Positions 50,738 through 63,931 are shown, numbered from the stretch's first letter. The stretch: 64,000 nucleotides of DNA from Parapristionchus giblindavisi (GCA_943737045.1 CALSFV010000019.1:620001-684000), one strand, 5' to 3'. Notes: generated by a model from the letters alone, not told the origin. Numbers and translations are program-made.

Positions 50738-51383
50738 TGATCAAGATAACTTGAGAAATATGAAAATGAAAATGAATCATATCGTGTCATATACCAAATG
50801 AAAGAGCGAAAAATTCTGAATAAGATAAACTATTTCAAAGTGGTCAGTACGGCCAATATGTAAATTTATCTTTCAGTACTCTCTTTTTTTTTGGTGCAAA
50901 ACAGTATGTTACAAGTCAAATTGTCAATGATACTCAGCGAGTGATATACTATGTGAAAGAGGAAAAAAATCTGAATGAGACGCACTTCAGTTCATGTCGA
51001 TCTGTAATATTTAACTGCTGCTATAATGATAGAACTACAAAAGTAGCCTTTACTCTGATATGATCAAGATAACTTGAGAAATATGAAAATGAAAATGAAT
51101 CCTATCGTGTCATATACCAAATGAAAGAGCGAAAAATTCTGAATAAGATAAACTATTTCAAAGTGGTCAGTACGGCCAATATGTAAATTTATCTTTCAGT
51201 ACTCTCTTTTTTTTTGGTACAAAACAGTATGTTACAAGTCAAATTGTCAATGATACTCAGCGAGTGATATACTATGTGAAAGAGGAAAAAATTCTGAATG
51301 AGACACACTTCAGGTCATGTCGATCTGTAATATTTTACTGCTGCTATAATGATCGAAGTACAAAAGTAGCTTTTACTCTGATA
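50738..51383 (+). repeat. Two-monomer patch of poly-T type inside colinear copy
   Basis: 50738 is an i monomer (GAATCATAT, T9, GTGC, GATAGAACTAC). 51061 is poly-T (T9) in its 5' half and I type in its 3' half (GAGACACAC, TTCAGGTC, TTTTACTG, TAGCTTTT). The positional partners in copy 1 are R 35988 and I 36309. The alignment offset is 14750 bp before the patch and 14754 bp after it, so monomers were substituted without changing register. This is the expected signature of gene conversion. The i-then-g order matches trimers such as 52673-53318, the probable donor type. Confidence 0.85.
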
Positions 51384-52351
51384 TGATCAAGATAACTTGA
51401 GAAATATGAAAATGAAAAATGAAACCTATCGTGTCATATACCAAATGAAAGAGCGAAAAATTCTGAATAAGATAAACTATTTCAAAGTGGTCAGTACGGC
51501 TAATATGTAAATTTATCTTTCAGTACTCTCTGTTTTTGGTACAAAACAGCACGTTACAAGTCAAATTGTCAATGATACTCAGCGAGTGATATACTATGTG
51601 AAAGAGGAAAAAATTCTGAATGAGACGCACTTCAGTTCATGTCGATCTGTAATATTTAACTGCTGCTATAATGATCGAAGTACAAAAGTAGCCTTTACTC
51701 TGATATGATCAAGATAACTTGAGAAATATGAAAATGAAAATGAATCCTATCGTGTCATATACCAAATGAAAGAGCGAAAAATTCTGAATAAGATAAACTA
51801 TTTCAAAGTGGTCAGTACGGCCAATATGTAAATTTATCTTTCAGTACTCTCTTTTTTTTTTGGTGCAAAACAGTATGTTACAAGTCAAATTGTCAATGAT
51901 ACTCAGCGAGTGATATACTATGTGAAAGAGGAAAAAAATCTGAATGAGACGCACTTCAGTTCATGTCGATCTGTAATATTTAACTGCTGCTATAATGATC
52001 GAACTACAAAAGTAGCCTTTACTCTGATATGATCAAGATAACTTGAGAAATATGAAAATGAAAATGAATCCTATCGTGTCATATACCAAATGAAAGAGCG
52101 AAAAATTCTGAATAAGATAAACTATTTCAAAGTGGTCAGTACGGCCAATATGTAAATTTATCTTTCAGTACTCTCTTTTTTTTGGTACAAAACAGTATGT
52201 TACAAGTCAAATTGTCAATGATACTCAGCGAGTGATATACTATGTGAAAGAGGAAAAAATTCTGAATGAGACGCACTTCAGTTCATGTCGATCTGTAATA
52301 TTTAACTGCTGCTATAATGATCGAAGTACAAAAGTAGCCTTTACTCTGATA

Positions 52352-52672
52352 TGATCAAGATAACTTGAGAAATATGAAAATGAAAATGAATCCTATCGTG
52401 TCATATACCAAATGAAAGAGCGAAAAATTCTGAATAAGATAAACTATTTCAAAGTGGTCAGTACGGCCAATATGTAAATTTATCTTTCAGTACTCTCTCT
52501 TTTTGGTACAAAACAGCACGTTACAAGTCAAATTGTCAATGATACTCAGCGAGTGATATACTATGTGAAAGAGGAAAAAAATCTGAATGAGACGCACTTC
52601 AGTTCATGTCGATCTGTAATATTTAACTGCTGCTATAATGATCGAAGTACAAAAGTAGCCTTTACTCTGATA
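52352..52672 (+). repeat. Hybrid monomer, c type then h type
   Basis: The 5' part has CTCTCTCTTTTT of c, while the 3' part has GAGGAAAAAAATC of h instead of the GAGGG of c. It follows b as c does and is followed by i as h is. The switch lies between about 52500 and 52573. Confidence 0.85.
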
Positions 52673-53639
52673 TGATCAAGATAACTTGAGAAATATGAAA
52701 ATGAAAATGAATCATATCGTGTCATATACCAAATGAAAGAGCGAAAAATTCTGAATAAGATAAACTATTTCAAAGTGGTCAGTACGGCCAATATGTAAAT
52801 TTATCTTTCAGTACTCTCTTTTTTTTTGGTGCAAAACAGTATGTTACAAGTCAAATTGTCAATGATACTCAGCGAGTGATATACTATGTGAAAGAGGAAA
52901 AAAATCTGAATGAGACGCACTTCAGTTCATGTCGATCTGTAATATTTAACTGCTGCTATAATGATAGAACTACAAAAGTAGCCTTTACTCTGATATGATC
53001 AAGATAACTTGAGAAATATGAAAATGAAAATGAATCCTATCGTGTCATATACCAAATGAAAGAGCGAAAAATTCTGAATAAGATAAACTATTTCAAAGTG
53101 GTCAGTACGGCCAATATGTAAATTTATCTTTCAGTACTCTCTTTTTTTTTGGTACAAAACAGTATGTTACAAGTCAAATTGTCAATGATACTCAGCGAGT
53201 GATATACTATGTGAAAGAGGAAAAAATTCTGAATGAGACGCACTTCAGTTCATGTCGATCTGTAATATTTAACTGCTGCTATAATGATCGAAGTACAAAA
53301 GTAGCCTTTACTCTGATATGATCAATATAACTTGAGAAATATGAAAATGAAAATGAATCCTATCGTGTCATATACCAAATGAAAGAGCGAAAAATTCTGA
53401 ATAAGATAAACTATTTCAAAGTGGTCAGTACGGCCAATATGTAAATTTATCTTTCAGTACTCTCTGTTTTTGGTACAAAACAGCACGTTACAAGTCAAAT
53501 TGTCAATGATACTCAGCGAGTGATATACTATGTGAAAGAGGAAAAAAATCTGAATGAGACGCACTTCAGTTCATGTCGATCTGTAATATTTAACTGCTGC
53601 TATAATGATCGAAGTACAAAAGTAGCCTTTACTCTGATA
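52673..53639 (+). repeat. i-g-h trimer, copy A (967 bp)
   Basis: i 52673 (T9, 323 bp), g 52996 (T9, 323 bp), h 53319 (321 bp, opens with GATCAATATAAC). Similar trimers lie at 56215-57181 and 57182-58148, and an incomplete one starts at 53640. In copy 1 the three types occur only once, as g-h-i at 38884-39850. Confidence 0.88.
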
Positions 53640-54285
53640 TGATCAAGATAACTTGAGAAATATGAAAATGAAAATGAATCATATCGTGTCATATACCAAA
53701 TGAAAGAGCGAAAAATTCTGAATAAGATAAACTATTTCAAAGTGGTCAGTACGGCCAATATGTAAATTTATCTTTCAGTACTCTCTTTTTTTTTGGTGCA
53801 AAACAGTATGTTACAAGTCAAATTGTCAATGATACTCAGCGAGTGATATACTATGTGAAAGAGGAAAAAAATCTGAATGAGACGCACTTCAGTTCATGTC
53901 GATCTGTAATATTTAACTGCTGCTATAATGATAGAACTACAAAAGTAGCCTTTACTCTGATATGATCAAGATAACTTGAGAAATATGAAAATGAAAATGA
54001 ATCCTATCGTGTCATATACCAAATGAAAGAGCGAAAAATTCTGAATAAGATAAACTATTTCAAAGTGGTCAGTACGGCCAATATGTAAATTTATCTTTCA
54101 GTACTCTCTTTTTTTTTGGTACAAAACAGTATGTTACAAGTCAAATTGTCAATGATACTCAGCGAGTGATATACTATGTGAAAGAGGAAAAAATTCTGAA
54201 TGAGACGCACTTCAGTTCATGTCGATCTGTAATATTTAACTGCTGCTATAATGATCGAAGTACAAAAGTAGCCTTTACTCTGATA

Positions 54286-54606
54286 TGATCAATATAACTT
54301 GAGAAATATGAAAATGAAAATGAATCCTATCGTGTCATATACCAAATGAAAGAGCGAAAAATTCTGAATAAGATAAACTATTTCAAAGTGGTCAGTACGG
54401 CCAATATGTAAATTTATCTTTCAGTACTCTCTGTTTTTGGTACAAAACAGCACGTTACAAGTCAAATTGTCAATGATACTCAGCGAGTGATATACTATGT
54501 GAAAGAGGAAAAAAATCTGAATGAGACGCACTTCAGTTCATGTCGATCTGTAATATTTAACTGCTGCTATAATGATCGAACTACAAAAGTAGCCTTTACT
54601 CTGATA
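54286..54606 (+). repeat. Hybrid monomer, h type then a type
   Basis: It opens with GATCAATATAAC and has CTCTGTTTTT and CACG like h. It ends with GATCGAACTAC, the a-type ending, and is followed by b as a is. It is the counterpart of the c/h hybrid at 52352 and closes a repeated block. Confidence 0.82.
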
Positions 54607-56214
54607 TGATCAAGATAACTTGAGAAATATGAAAATGAAAATGAATCCTATCGTGTCATATACCAAATGAAAGAGCGAAAAATTCTGAATAAGATAAACT
54701 ATTTCAAAGTGGTCAGTACGGCCAATATGTAAATTTATCTTTCAGTACTCTCTTTTTTTTGGTACAAAACAGTATGTTACAAGTCAAATTGTCAATGATA
54801 CTCAGCGAGTGATATACTATGTGAAAGAGGAAAAAATTCTGAATGAGACGCACTTCAGTTCATGTCGATCTGTAATATTTAACTGCTGCTATAATGATCG
54901 AAGTACAAAAGTAGCCTTTACTCTGATATGATCAAGATAACTTGAGAAATATGAAAATGAAAATGAATCCTATCGTGTCATATACCAAATGAAAGAGCGA
55001 AAAATTCTGAATAAGATAAACTATTTCAAAGTGGTCAGTACGGCCAATATGTAAATTTATCTTTCAGTACTCTCTCTTTTTGGTACAAAACAGCACGTTA
55101 CAAGTCAAATTGTCAATGATACTCAGCGAGTGATATACTATGTGAAAGAGGGAAAAAATCTGAATGAGACGCACTTCAGTTCATGTCGATCTGTAATATT
55201 TAACTGCTGCTATAATGATCGAAGTACAAAAGTAGCCTTTACTCTGATATGATCAAGATAACTTGAGAAATATGAAAATGAAAATGAATCCTATCGTGTC
55301 ATATACCAAATGAAAGAGCGAAAAATTCTGAATAAGATAAACTATTTCAAAGTGGTCAGTACGGCCAATATGTAAATTTATCTTTCAGTACTCTCTGTTT
55401 TTGGTACAAAACAGTATGTTACAAGTCAAGTTGTCAATGATACTCAGCGAGTGATATACTATGTGAAAGAGGAAAAAATTCTGAATGAGACGCACTTCAG
55501 TTCATGTCGATCTGTAATATTTAACTGCTGCTATAATGATCGAAGTACAAAAGTAGCCTTTACTCTGATATGATCAAGATAACTTGAGAAATATGAAAAT
55601 GAAAATGAATCCTATCGTGTCATATACCAAATGAAAGAGCGAAAAATTCTGAATAAGATAAACTATTTCAAAGTGGTCAGTACGGCCAATATGTAAATTT
55701 ATCTTTCAGTACTCTCTTTTTTTTTGGTACAAAACAGTATGTTACAAGTCAAATTGTCAATGATACTCAGCGAGTGATATACTATGTGAAAGAGGAAAAA
55801 ATTCTGAATGAGACGCACTTCAGTTCATGTCGATCTGTAATATTTAACTGCTGCTATAATGATCGAAGTACAAAAGTAGCCTTTACTCTGATATGATCAA
55901 TATAACTTGAGAAATATGAAAATGAAAATGAATCCTATCGTGTCATATACCAAATGAAAGAGCGAAAAATTCTGAATAAGATAAACTATTTCAAAGTGGT
56001 CAGTACGGCCAATATGTAAATTTATCTTTCAGTACTCTCTGTTTTTGGTACAAAACAGCACGTTACAAGTCAAATTGTCAATGATACTCAGCGAGTGATA
56101 TACTATGTGAAAGAGGAAAAAAATCTGAATGAGACGCACTTCAGTTCATGTCGATCTGTAATATTTAACTGCTGCTATAATGATCGAAGTACAAAAGTAG
56201 CCTTTACTCTGATA

Positions 56215-57181
56215 TGATCAAGATAACTTGAGAAATATGAAAATGAAAATGAATCATATCGTGTCATATACCAAATGAAAGAGCGAAAAATTCTGAATAA
56301 GATAAACTATTTCAAAGTGGTCAGTACGGCCAATATGTAAATTTATCTTTCAGTACTCTCTTTTTTTTTGGTGCAAAACAGTATGTTACAAGTCAAATTG
56401 TCAATGATACTCAGCGAGTGATATACTATGTGAAAGAGGAAAAAAATCTGAATGAGACGCACTTCAGTTCATGTCGATCTGTAATATTTAACTGCTGCTA
56501 TAATGATAGAACTACAAAAGTAGCCTTTACTCTGATATGATCAAGATAACTTGAGAAATATGAAAATGAAAATGAATCCTATCGTGTCATATACCAAATG
56601 AAAGAGCGAAAAATTCTGAATAAGATAAACTATTTCAAAGTGGTCAGTACGGCCAATATGTAAATTTATCTTTCAGTACTCTCTTTTTTTTTGGTACAAA
56701 ACAGTATGTTACAAGTCAAATTGTCAATGATACTCAGCGAGTGATATACTATGTGAAAGAGGAAAAAATTCTGAATGAGACGCACTTCAGTTCATGTCGA
56801 TCTGTAATATTTAACTGCTGCTATAATGATCGAAGTACAAAAGTAGCCTTTACTCTGATATGATCAATATAACTTGAGAAATATGAAAATGAAAATGAAT
56901 CCTATCGTGTCATATACCAAATGAAAGAGCGAAAAATTCTGAATAAGATAAACTATTTCAAAGTGGTCAGTACGGCCAATATGTAAATTTATCTTTCAGT
57001 ACTCTCTGTTTTTGGTACAAAACAGCACGTTACAAGTCAAATTGTCAATGATACTCAGCGAGTGATATACTATGTGAAAGAGGAAAAAAATCTGAATGAG
57101 ACGCACTTCAGTTCATGTCGATCTGTAATATTTAACTGCTGCTATAATGATCGAAGTACAAAAGTAGCCTTTACTCTGATA
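56215..57181 (+). repeat. i-g-h trimer, copy B (967 bp)
   Basis: i 56215, g 56538, h 56861, with the same private variants (GAATCATAT, GATAGAAC, GATCAATATAAC) as copy A. Confidence 0.88.
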
Positions 57182-58148
57182 TGATCAAGATAACTTGAGA
57201 AATATGAAAATGAAAATGAATCATATCGTGTCATATACCAAATGAAAGAGCGAAAAATTCTGAATAAGATAAACTATTTCAAAGTGGTCAGTACGGCCAA
57301 TATGTAAATTTATCTTTCAGTACTCTCTTTTTTTTTGGTGCAAAACAGTATGTTACAAGTCAAATTGTCAATGATACTCAGCGAGTGATATACTATGTGA
57401 AAGAGGAAAAAAATCTGAATGAGACGCACTTCAGTTCATGTCGATCTGTAATATTTAACTGCTGCTATAATGATAGAACTACAAAAGTAGCCTTTACTCT
57501 GATATGATCAAGATAACTTGAGAAATATGAAAATGAAAATGAATCCTATCGTGTCATATACCAAATGAAAGAGCGAAAAATTCTGAATAAGATAAACTAT
57601 TTCAAAGTGGTCAGTACGGCCAATATGTAAATTTATCTTTCAGTACTCTCTTTTTTTTTGGTACAAAACAGTATGTTACAAGTCAAATTGTCAATGATAC
57701 TCAGCGAGTGATATACTATGTGAAAGAGGAAAAAATTCTGAATGAGACGCACTTCAGTTCATGTCGATCTGTAATATTTAACTGCTGCTATAATGATCGA
57801 AGTACAAAAGTAGCCTTTACTCTGATATGATCAATATAACTTGAGAAATATGAAAATGAAAATGAATCCTATCGTGTCATATACCAAATGAAAGAGCGAA
57901 AAATTCTGAATAAGATAAACTATTTCAAAGTGGTCAGTACGGCCAATATGTAAATTTATCTTTCAGTACTCTCTGTTTTTGGTACAAAACAGCACGTTAC
58001 AAGTCAAATTGTCAATGATACTCAGCGAGTGATATACTATGTGAAAGAGGAAAAAAATCTGAATGAGACGCACTTCAGTTCATGTCGATCTGTAATATTT
58101 AACTGCTGCTATAATGATCGAAGTACAAAAGTAGCCTTTACTCTGATA
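57182..58148 (+). repeat. i-g-h trimer, copy C (967 bp)
   Basis: i 57182, g 57505, h 57828, directly after copy B with exactly 967 bp period. Confidence 0.88.
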
Positions 58149-58469
58149 TGATCAAGATAACTTGAGAAATATGAAAATGAAAATGAATCATATCGTGTCA
58201 TATACCAAATGAAAGAGCGAAAAATTCTGAATAAGATAAACTATTTCAAAGTGGTCAGTACGGCCAATATGTAAATTTATCTTTCAGTACTCTCTGTTTT
58301 TGGTACAAAACAGTATGTTACAAGTCAAATTGTCAATGATACTCAGCGAGTGATATACTATGTGAAAGAGGAAAAAATTCTGAATGAGACGCACTTCAGT
58401 TCATGTCGATCTGTAATATTTAACTGCTGCTATAATGATCGAAGTACAAAAGTAGCCTTTACTCTGATA
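58149..58469 (+). repeat. Hybrid monomer, i type then j type
   Basis: It starts with GAATCATAT like i, then has CTCTGTTTTT, CAGTATG, GTCAAATT and GAAGTAC like j. It restores colinearity with copy 1 after the expanded trimers. Confidence 0.82.
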
Positions 58470-58791
58470 TGATCAAGATAACTTGAGAAATATGAAAATG
58501 AAAATGAATCCTATCGTGTCATATACCAAATGAAAGAGCGAAAAATTCTGAATAAGATAAACTATTTCAAAGTGGTCAGTACGGCCAATATGTAAATTTA
58601 TCTTTCAGTACTCTCTTTTTTTTGGTGCAAAACAGTATGTTACAAGTCAAATTGTCAATGATACTCAGCGAGTGATATACTATGTGAAAGAGGAAAAAAA
58701 TCTGAATGAGACGCACTTCAGTTCATGTCGATCTGTAATATTTAACTGCTGCTATAATGATCGAACTACAAAAGTAGCCTTTACTCTGATA
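58470..58791 (+). repeat. Hybrid monomer, k type then l type
   Basis: T8 and GTGC match k (40172), while A7-TCTG and GAACTAC match l (40494). One monomer replaces two, so this is a one-monomer deletion relative to copy 1. The private GATAAACTATG of l is absent. Confidence 0.78.
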
Positions 58792-61700
58792 TGATCAAGA
58801 TAACTTGAGAAATATGAAAATGAAAATGAATCCTATCGTGTCATATACCAAATGAAAGAGCGAAAAATTCTGAATAAGATAAACTATTTCAAAGTGGTCA
58901 GTACGGCCAATATGTAAATTTATCTTTCAGTACTCTCTTTTTTTTGGTACAAAACAGTATGTTACAAGTCAAATTGTCAATGATACTCAGCGAGTGATAT
59001 ACTATGTGAAAGAGGAAAAAATTCTGAATGAGACGCACTTCAGTTCATGTCGATCTGTAATATTTAACTGCTGCTATAATGACCGAAGTACAAAAGTAGC
59101 CTTTACTCTGATATGATCAAGATAACTTGAGAAATATGAAAATGAAAATGAATCCTATCGTGTCATATACCAAATGAAAGAGCGAAAAATTCTGAATAAG
59201 ATAAACTATTTCAAAGTGGTCAGTACGGCCAATATGTAAATTTATCTTTCAGTACTCTCTCTTTTTGGTACAAAACAGCACGTTACAAGTCAAATTGTCA
59301 ATGATACTCAGCGAGTGATATACTATGTGAAAGAGGGAAAAAATCTGAATGAGACGCACTTCAGTTCATGTCGATCTGTAATATTTAACTGCTGCTATAA
59401 TGATCGAAGTACAAAAGTAGCCTTTACTCTGATATGATCAAGATAACTTGAGAAATATGAAAATGAAAATGAATCCTATCGTGTCATATACCAAATGAAA
59501 GAGCGAAAAATTCTGAATAAGATAAACTATTTCAAAGTGGTCAGTACGGCCAATATGTAAATTTATCTTTCAGTACTCTCTTTTTTTTTGGTACAAAACA
59601 GTATGTTACAAGTCAAATTGTCAATGATACTCAGCGAGTGATATACTATGTGAAAGATGAAAAAATTCTGAATGAGACGCACTTCAGTTCATGTCGATCT
59701 GTAATATTTAACTGCTGCTATAATGATCGAAGTACAAAAGTAGCCTTTACTCTGATATGATCAAGATAACTTGAGAAATATGAAAATGAAAATGAATCCT
59801 ATCGTGTCATATACCAAATGAAAGAGCGAAAAATTCTGAATAAGATAAACTATTTCAAAGTGGTCAGTACGGCCAATATGTAAATTTATCTTTCAGTACT
59901 CTCTCTTTTTGGTACAAAACAGCACGTTACAAGTCAAATTGTCAATGATACTCAGCGAGTGATATACTATGTGAAAGAGGGAAAAAATCTGAATGAGACG
60001 CACTTCAGTTCATGTCGATCTGTAATATTTAACTGCTGCTATAATGATCGAAGTACAAAAGTAGCCTTTACTCTGATATGATCAAGATAACTTGAGAAAT
60101 ATGAAAATGAAAATGAATCCTATCGTGTCATATACCAAATGAAAGAGCGAAAAATTCTGAATAAGATAAACTATTTCAAAGTGGTCAGTACGGCCAATAT
60201 GTAAATTTATCTTTCAGTACTCTCTGTTTTTGGTACAAAACAGTATGTTACAAGTCAAGTTGTCAATGATACTCAGCGAGTGATATACTATGTGAAAGAG
60301 GAAAAAATTCTGAATGAGACGCACTTCAGTTCATGTCGATCTGTAATATTTAACTGCTGCTATAATGATCGAAGTACAAAAGTAGCCTTTACTCTGATAT
60401 GATCAAGATAACTTGAGAAATATGAAAATGAAAATGAATCCTATCGTGTCATATACCAAATGAAAGAGCGAAAAATTCTGAATAAGATAAACTATTTCAA
60501 AGTGGTCAGTACGGCCAATATGTAAATTTATCTTTCAGTACTCTCTGTTTTTGGTACAAAACAGCACGTTACAAGTCAAATTGTCAATGATACTCAGCGA
60601 GTGATATACTATGTGAAAGAGGAAAAAAATCTGAATGAGACGCACTTCAGTTCATGTCGATCTGTAATATTTAACTGCTGCTATAATGATCGAAGTACAA
60701 AAGTAGCCTTTACTCTGATATGATCAAGATAACTTGAGAAATATGAAAATGAAAATGAATCATATCGTGTCATATACCAAATGAAAGAGCGAAAAATTCT
60801 GAATAAGATAAACTATTTCAAAGTGGTCAGTACGGCCAATATGTAAATTTATCTTTCAGTACTCTCTGTTTTGGTACAAAACAGTATGTTACAAGTCAAG
60901 TTGTCAATGATACTCAGCGAGTGATATACTATGTGAAAGAGGAAAAAATTCTGAATGAGACGCACTTCAGTTCATGTCGATCTGTAATATTTAACTGCTG
61001 CTATAATGATCGAAGTACAAAAGTAGCCTTTACTCTGATATGATCAAGATAACTTGAGAAATATGAAAATGAAAATGAATCCTATCGTGTCATATACCAA
61101 ATGAAAGAGCGAAAAATTCTGAATAAGATAAACTATTTCAAAGTGGTCAGTACGGCCAATATGTAAATTTATCTTTCAGTACTCTCTGTTTTTGGTACAA
61201 AACAGCACGTTACAAGTCAAATTGTCAATGATACTCAGCGAGTGATATACTATGTGAAAGAGGAAAAAAATCTGAATGAGACGCACTTCAGTTCATGTCG
61301 ATCTGTAATATTTAACTGCTGCTATAATGATCGAAGTACAAAAGTAGCCTTTACTCTGATATGATCAAGATAACTTGAGAAATATGAAAATGAAAATGAA
61401 TCCTATCGTATCATATACCAAATGAAAGAGCGAAAAATTCTGAATAAGATAAACTATTTCAAAGTGGTCAGTACGGCCAATATGTAAATTTATCTTTCAG
61501 TACTCTCTGTTTTTGGTACAAAACAGTATGTTACAAGTCAAGTTGTCAATGATACTCAGCGAGTGATATACTATGTGAAAGAGGAAAAAATTCTGAATGA
61601 GACGCACTTCAGTTCATGTCGATCTGTAATATTTAACTGCTGCTATAATGATCGAAGTACAAAAGTAGCCTTTACTCTGATATGATCAAGATAACTTGAG

Positions 61701-63288
61701 AAATATGAAAATGAAAATGAATCCTATCGTGTCATATACCAAATGAAAGAGCGAAAAATTCTGAATAAGATAAACTATTTCAAAGTGGTCAGTACGGCCA
61801 ATATGTAAATTTATCTTTCAGTACTCTCTTTTTTTTTGGTACAAAACAGTATGTTACAAGTCAAATTGTCAATGATACTCAGCGAGTGATATACTATGTG
61901 AAAGAGGAAAAAATTCTGAATGAGACGCACTTCAGTTCATGTCGATCTGTAATATTTAACTGCTGCTATAATGATCGAAGTACAAAAGTAGCCTTTACTC
62001 TGATATGATCAAGATAACTTGAGAAATATGAAAATGAAAATGAATCCTATCGTGTCATATACCAAATGAAAGAGCGAAAAATTCTGAATAAGATAAACTA
62101 TTTCAAAGTGGTCAGTACGGCCAATATGTAAATTTATCTTTCAGTACTCTCTGTTTTTGGTACAAAACAGCACGTTACAAGTCAAATTGTCAATGATACT
62201 CAGCGAGTGATATACTATGTGAAAGAGGAAAAAATCTGAATGAGACGCACTTCAGTTCATGTCGATCTGTAATATTTAACTGCTGCTATAATGATCGAAG
62301 TACAAAAGTAGCCTTTACTCTGATATGATCAAGATAACTTGAGAAATATGAAAATGAAAATGAATCATATCGTGTCATATACCAAATGAAAGAGCGAAAA
62401 ATTCTGAATAAGATAAACTATTTCAAAGTGGTCAGTACGGCCAATATGTAAATTTATCTTTCAGTACTCTCTGTTTTTGGTACAAAACAGTATGTTACAA
62501 GTCAAGTTGTCAATGATACTCAGCGAGTGATATACTATGTGAAAGAGGAAAAAATTCTGAATGAGACGCACTTCAGTTCATGTCGATCTGTAATATTTAA
62601 CTGCTGCTATAATGATCGAAGTACAAAAGTAGCCTTTACTCTGATATGATCAAGATAACTTGAGAAATATGAAAATGAAAATGAATCCTATCGTGTCATA
62701 TACCAAATGAAAGAGCGAAAAATTCTGAATAAGATAAACTATTTCAAAGTGGTCAGTACGGCCAATATGTAAATTTATCTTTCAGTACTCTCTGTTTTTG
62801 GTACAAAACAGCACGTTACAAGTCAAATTGTCAATGATACTCAGCGAGTGATATACTATGTGAAAGAGGAAAAAAATCTGAATGAGACGCACTTCAGTTC
62901 ATGTCGATCTGTAATATTTAACTGCTGCTATAATGATCGAAGTACAAAAGTAGCCTTTACTCTGATATGATCAAGATAACTTGAGAAATATGAAAATGAA
63001 AATGAATCCTATCGTGTCATATACCAAATGAAAAAGCGAAAAATTCTGAATAAGATAAACTATTTCAACGTGGTCAGTACGGCCAATATGTAAATTTATC
63101 TTTCAGTACTCTCTGTTTTTGGTACAAAACAGTATGTTACAAGTCAAATTGTCAATGATACTCAGCGAGTGATATACTATGTGAAAGAGGAAAAAATTCT
63201 GAATGAGACGCACTTCAGGTCATGTCGATCTGTAATATTTTACTGCTGCTATAATGATCGAAGTGCAAAAGTAGCTTTTACTCTGATA
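58792..63288 (+). repeat. Fourteen-monomer block m-z, copy 2
   Basis: Colinear with 40817-45273, with all private variants shared and only T-run differences until monomer z. Its z (62968-63288) is full length, has GAAGTGCAAAAG near the end, and shares ATGAAAAAGCG and TTTCAACGTGG with the truncated z at 44995. Confidence 0.92.
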
Positions 63289-63931
63289 TGATCAAGATAA
63301 CTTGAGAAATATGAAAATGAAAAATGAAACCTATCGTGTCATATACCAAATGAAAGAGCGAAAAATTCTGAATAAGATAAACTATTTCAAAGTGGTCAGT
63401 ACGGCCAATATGTAAATTTATCTTTCAGTACTCTCTGTTTTTGGTACAAAACAGCACGTTACAAGTCAAATTGTCAATGATACTCAGCGAGTGATATACT
63501 AGGTGAAAGAGGAAAAAATTTTGAATGAGACGCACTTCAGGTCATGTCGATCTGTAATATTTTACTGCTGCTATAATGATCGAAGTACAAAAGTAGCCTT
63601 TACTCTGATATGATCAAGATAACTTGAGAAATATGAAAATGAAAATGAATCCTATCGTATCATACACCAAATGAAAGAGCGAAAAATTCTGAATAAGATA
63701 AACTATTTCAAAGTGGTCAGTACGGCCAATATGTAAATTTATCTTTCAGTACTCTCTGTTTTTGGTACAAAACAGTATGTTACAAGTCAAATTGTCAATG
63801 ATACTCAGCGAGTGATATACTATGTGAAAGAGGAAAAAATTCTGAATGAGACGCACTTCAGGTCATGTCGATCTGTAATATTTTACTGCTGCTATAATGA
63901 TCGAAGTGCAAAAGTAGCTTTTACTCTGATA
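63289..63931 (+). repeat. Mixed edge monomers (63289, 63611)
   Basis: 63289 has the extra A, CACG, a private ACTAGGTGAAAG, GAGACGCAC with TTCAGGTC, and TAGCCTTT. 63611 has ATCGTATCATACACC, GAAGTGC and TAGCTTTT. They mix diagnostic bases of both super-families, as do 17-980. Confidence 0.85.

Larger units (their letters stand above)
51384..62967 (+). repeat. Zone 6: poly-T super-family, second, expanded copy
   Basis: Starts: 51384 (GGCTAAT), 51706 a, 52030 b, 52352 c/h, 52673 i, 52996 g, 53319 h, 53640 i, 53963 g, 54286 h/a, 54607 b, 54929 c, 55250 d, 55571 e, 55894 h, 56215 i, 56538 g, 56861 h, 57182 i, 57505 g, 57828 h, 58149 i/j, 58470 k/l, 58792 m, 59114 n, 59435 o, 59758 p, 60079 q, 60400 r, 60721 s, 61041 t, 61362 u, 61683 v, 62006 w, 62326 x, 62647 y. 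There are 36 monomers against 26 in copy 1 (36630-44994). The ten extra ones come from repetition of i-g-h and a-b-c groups in the left half. Hybrids occur at the joins. Confidence 0.9.
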
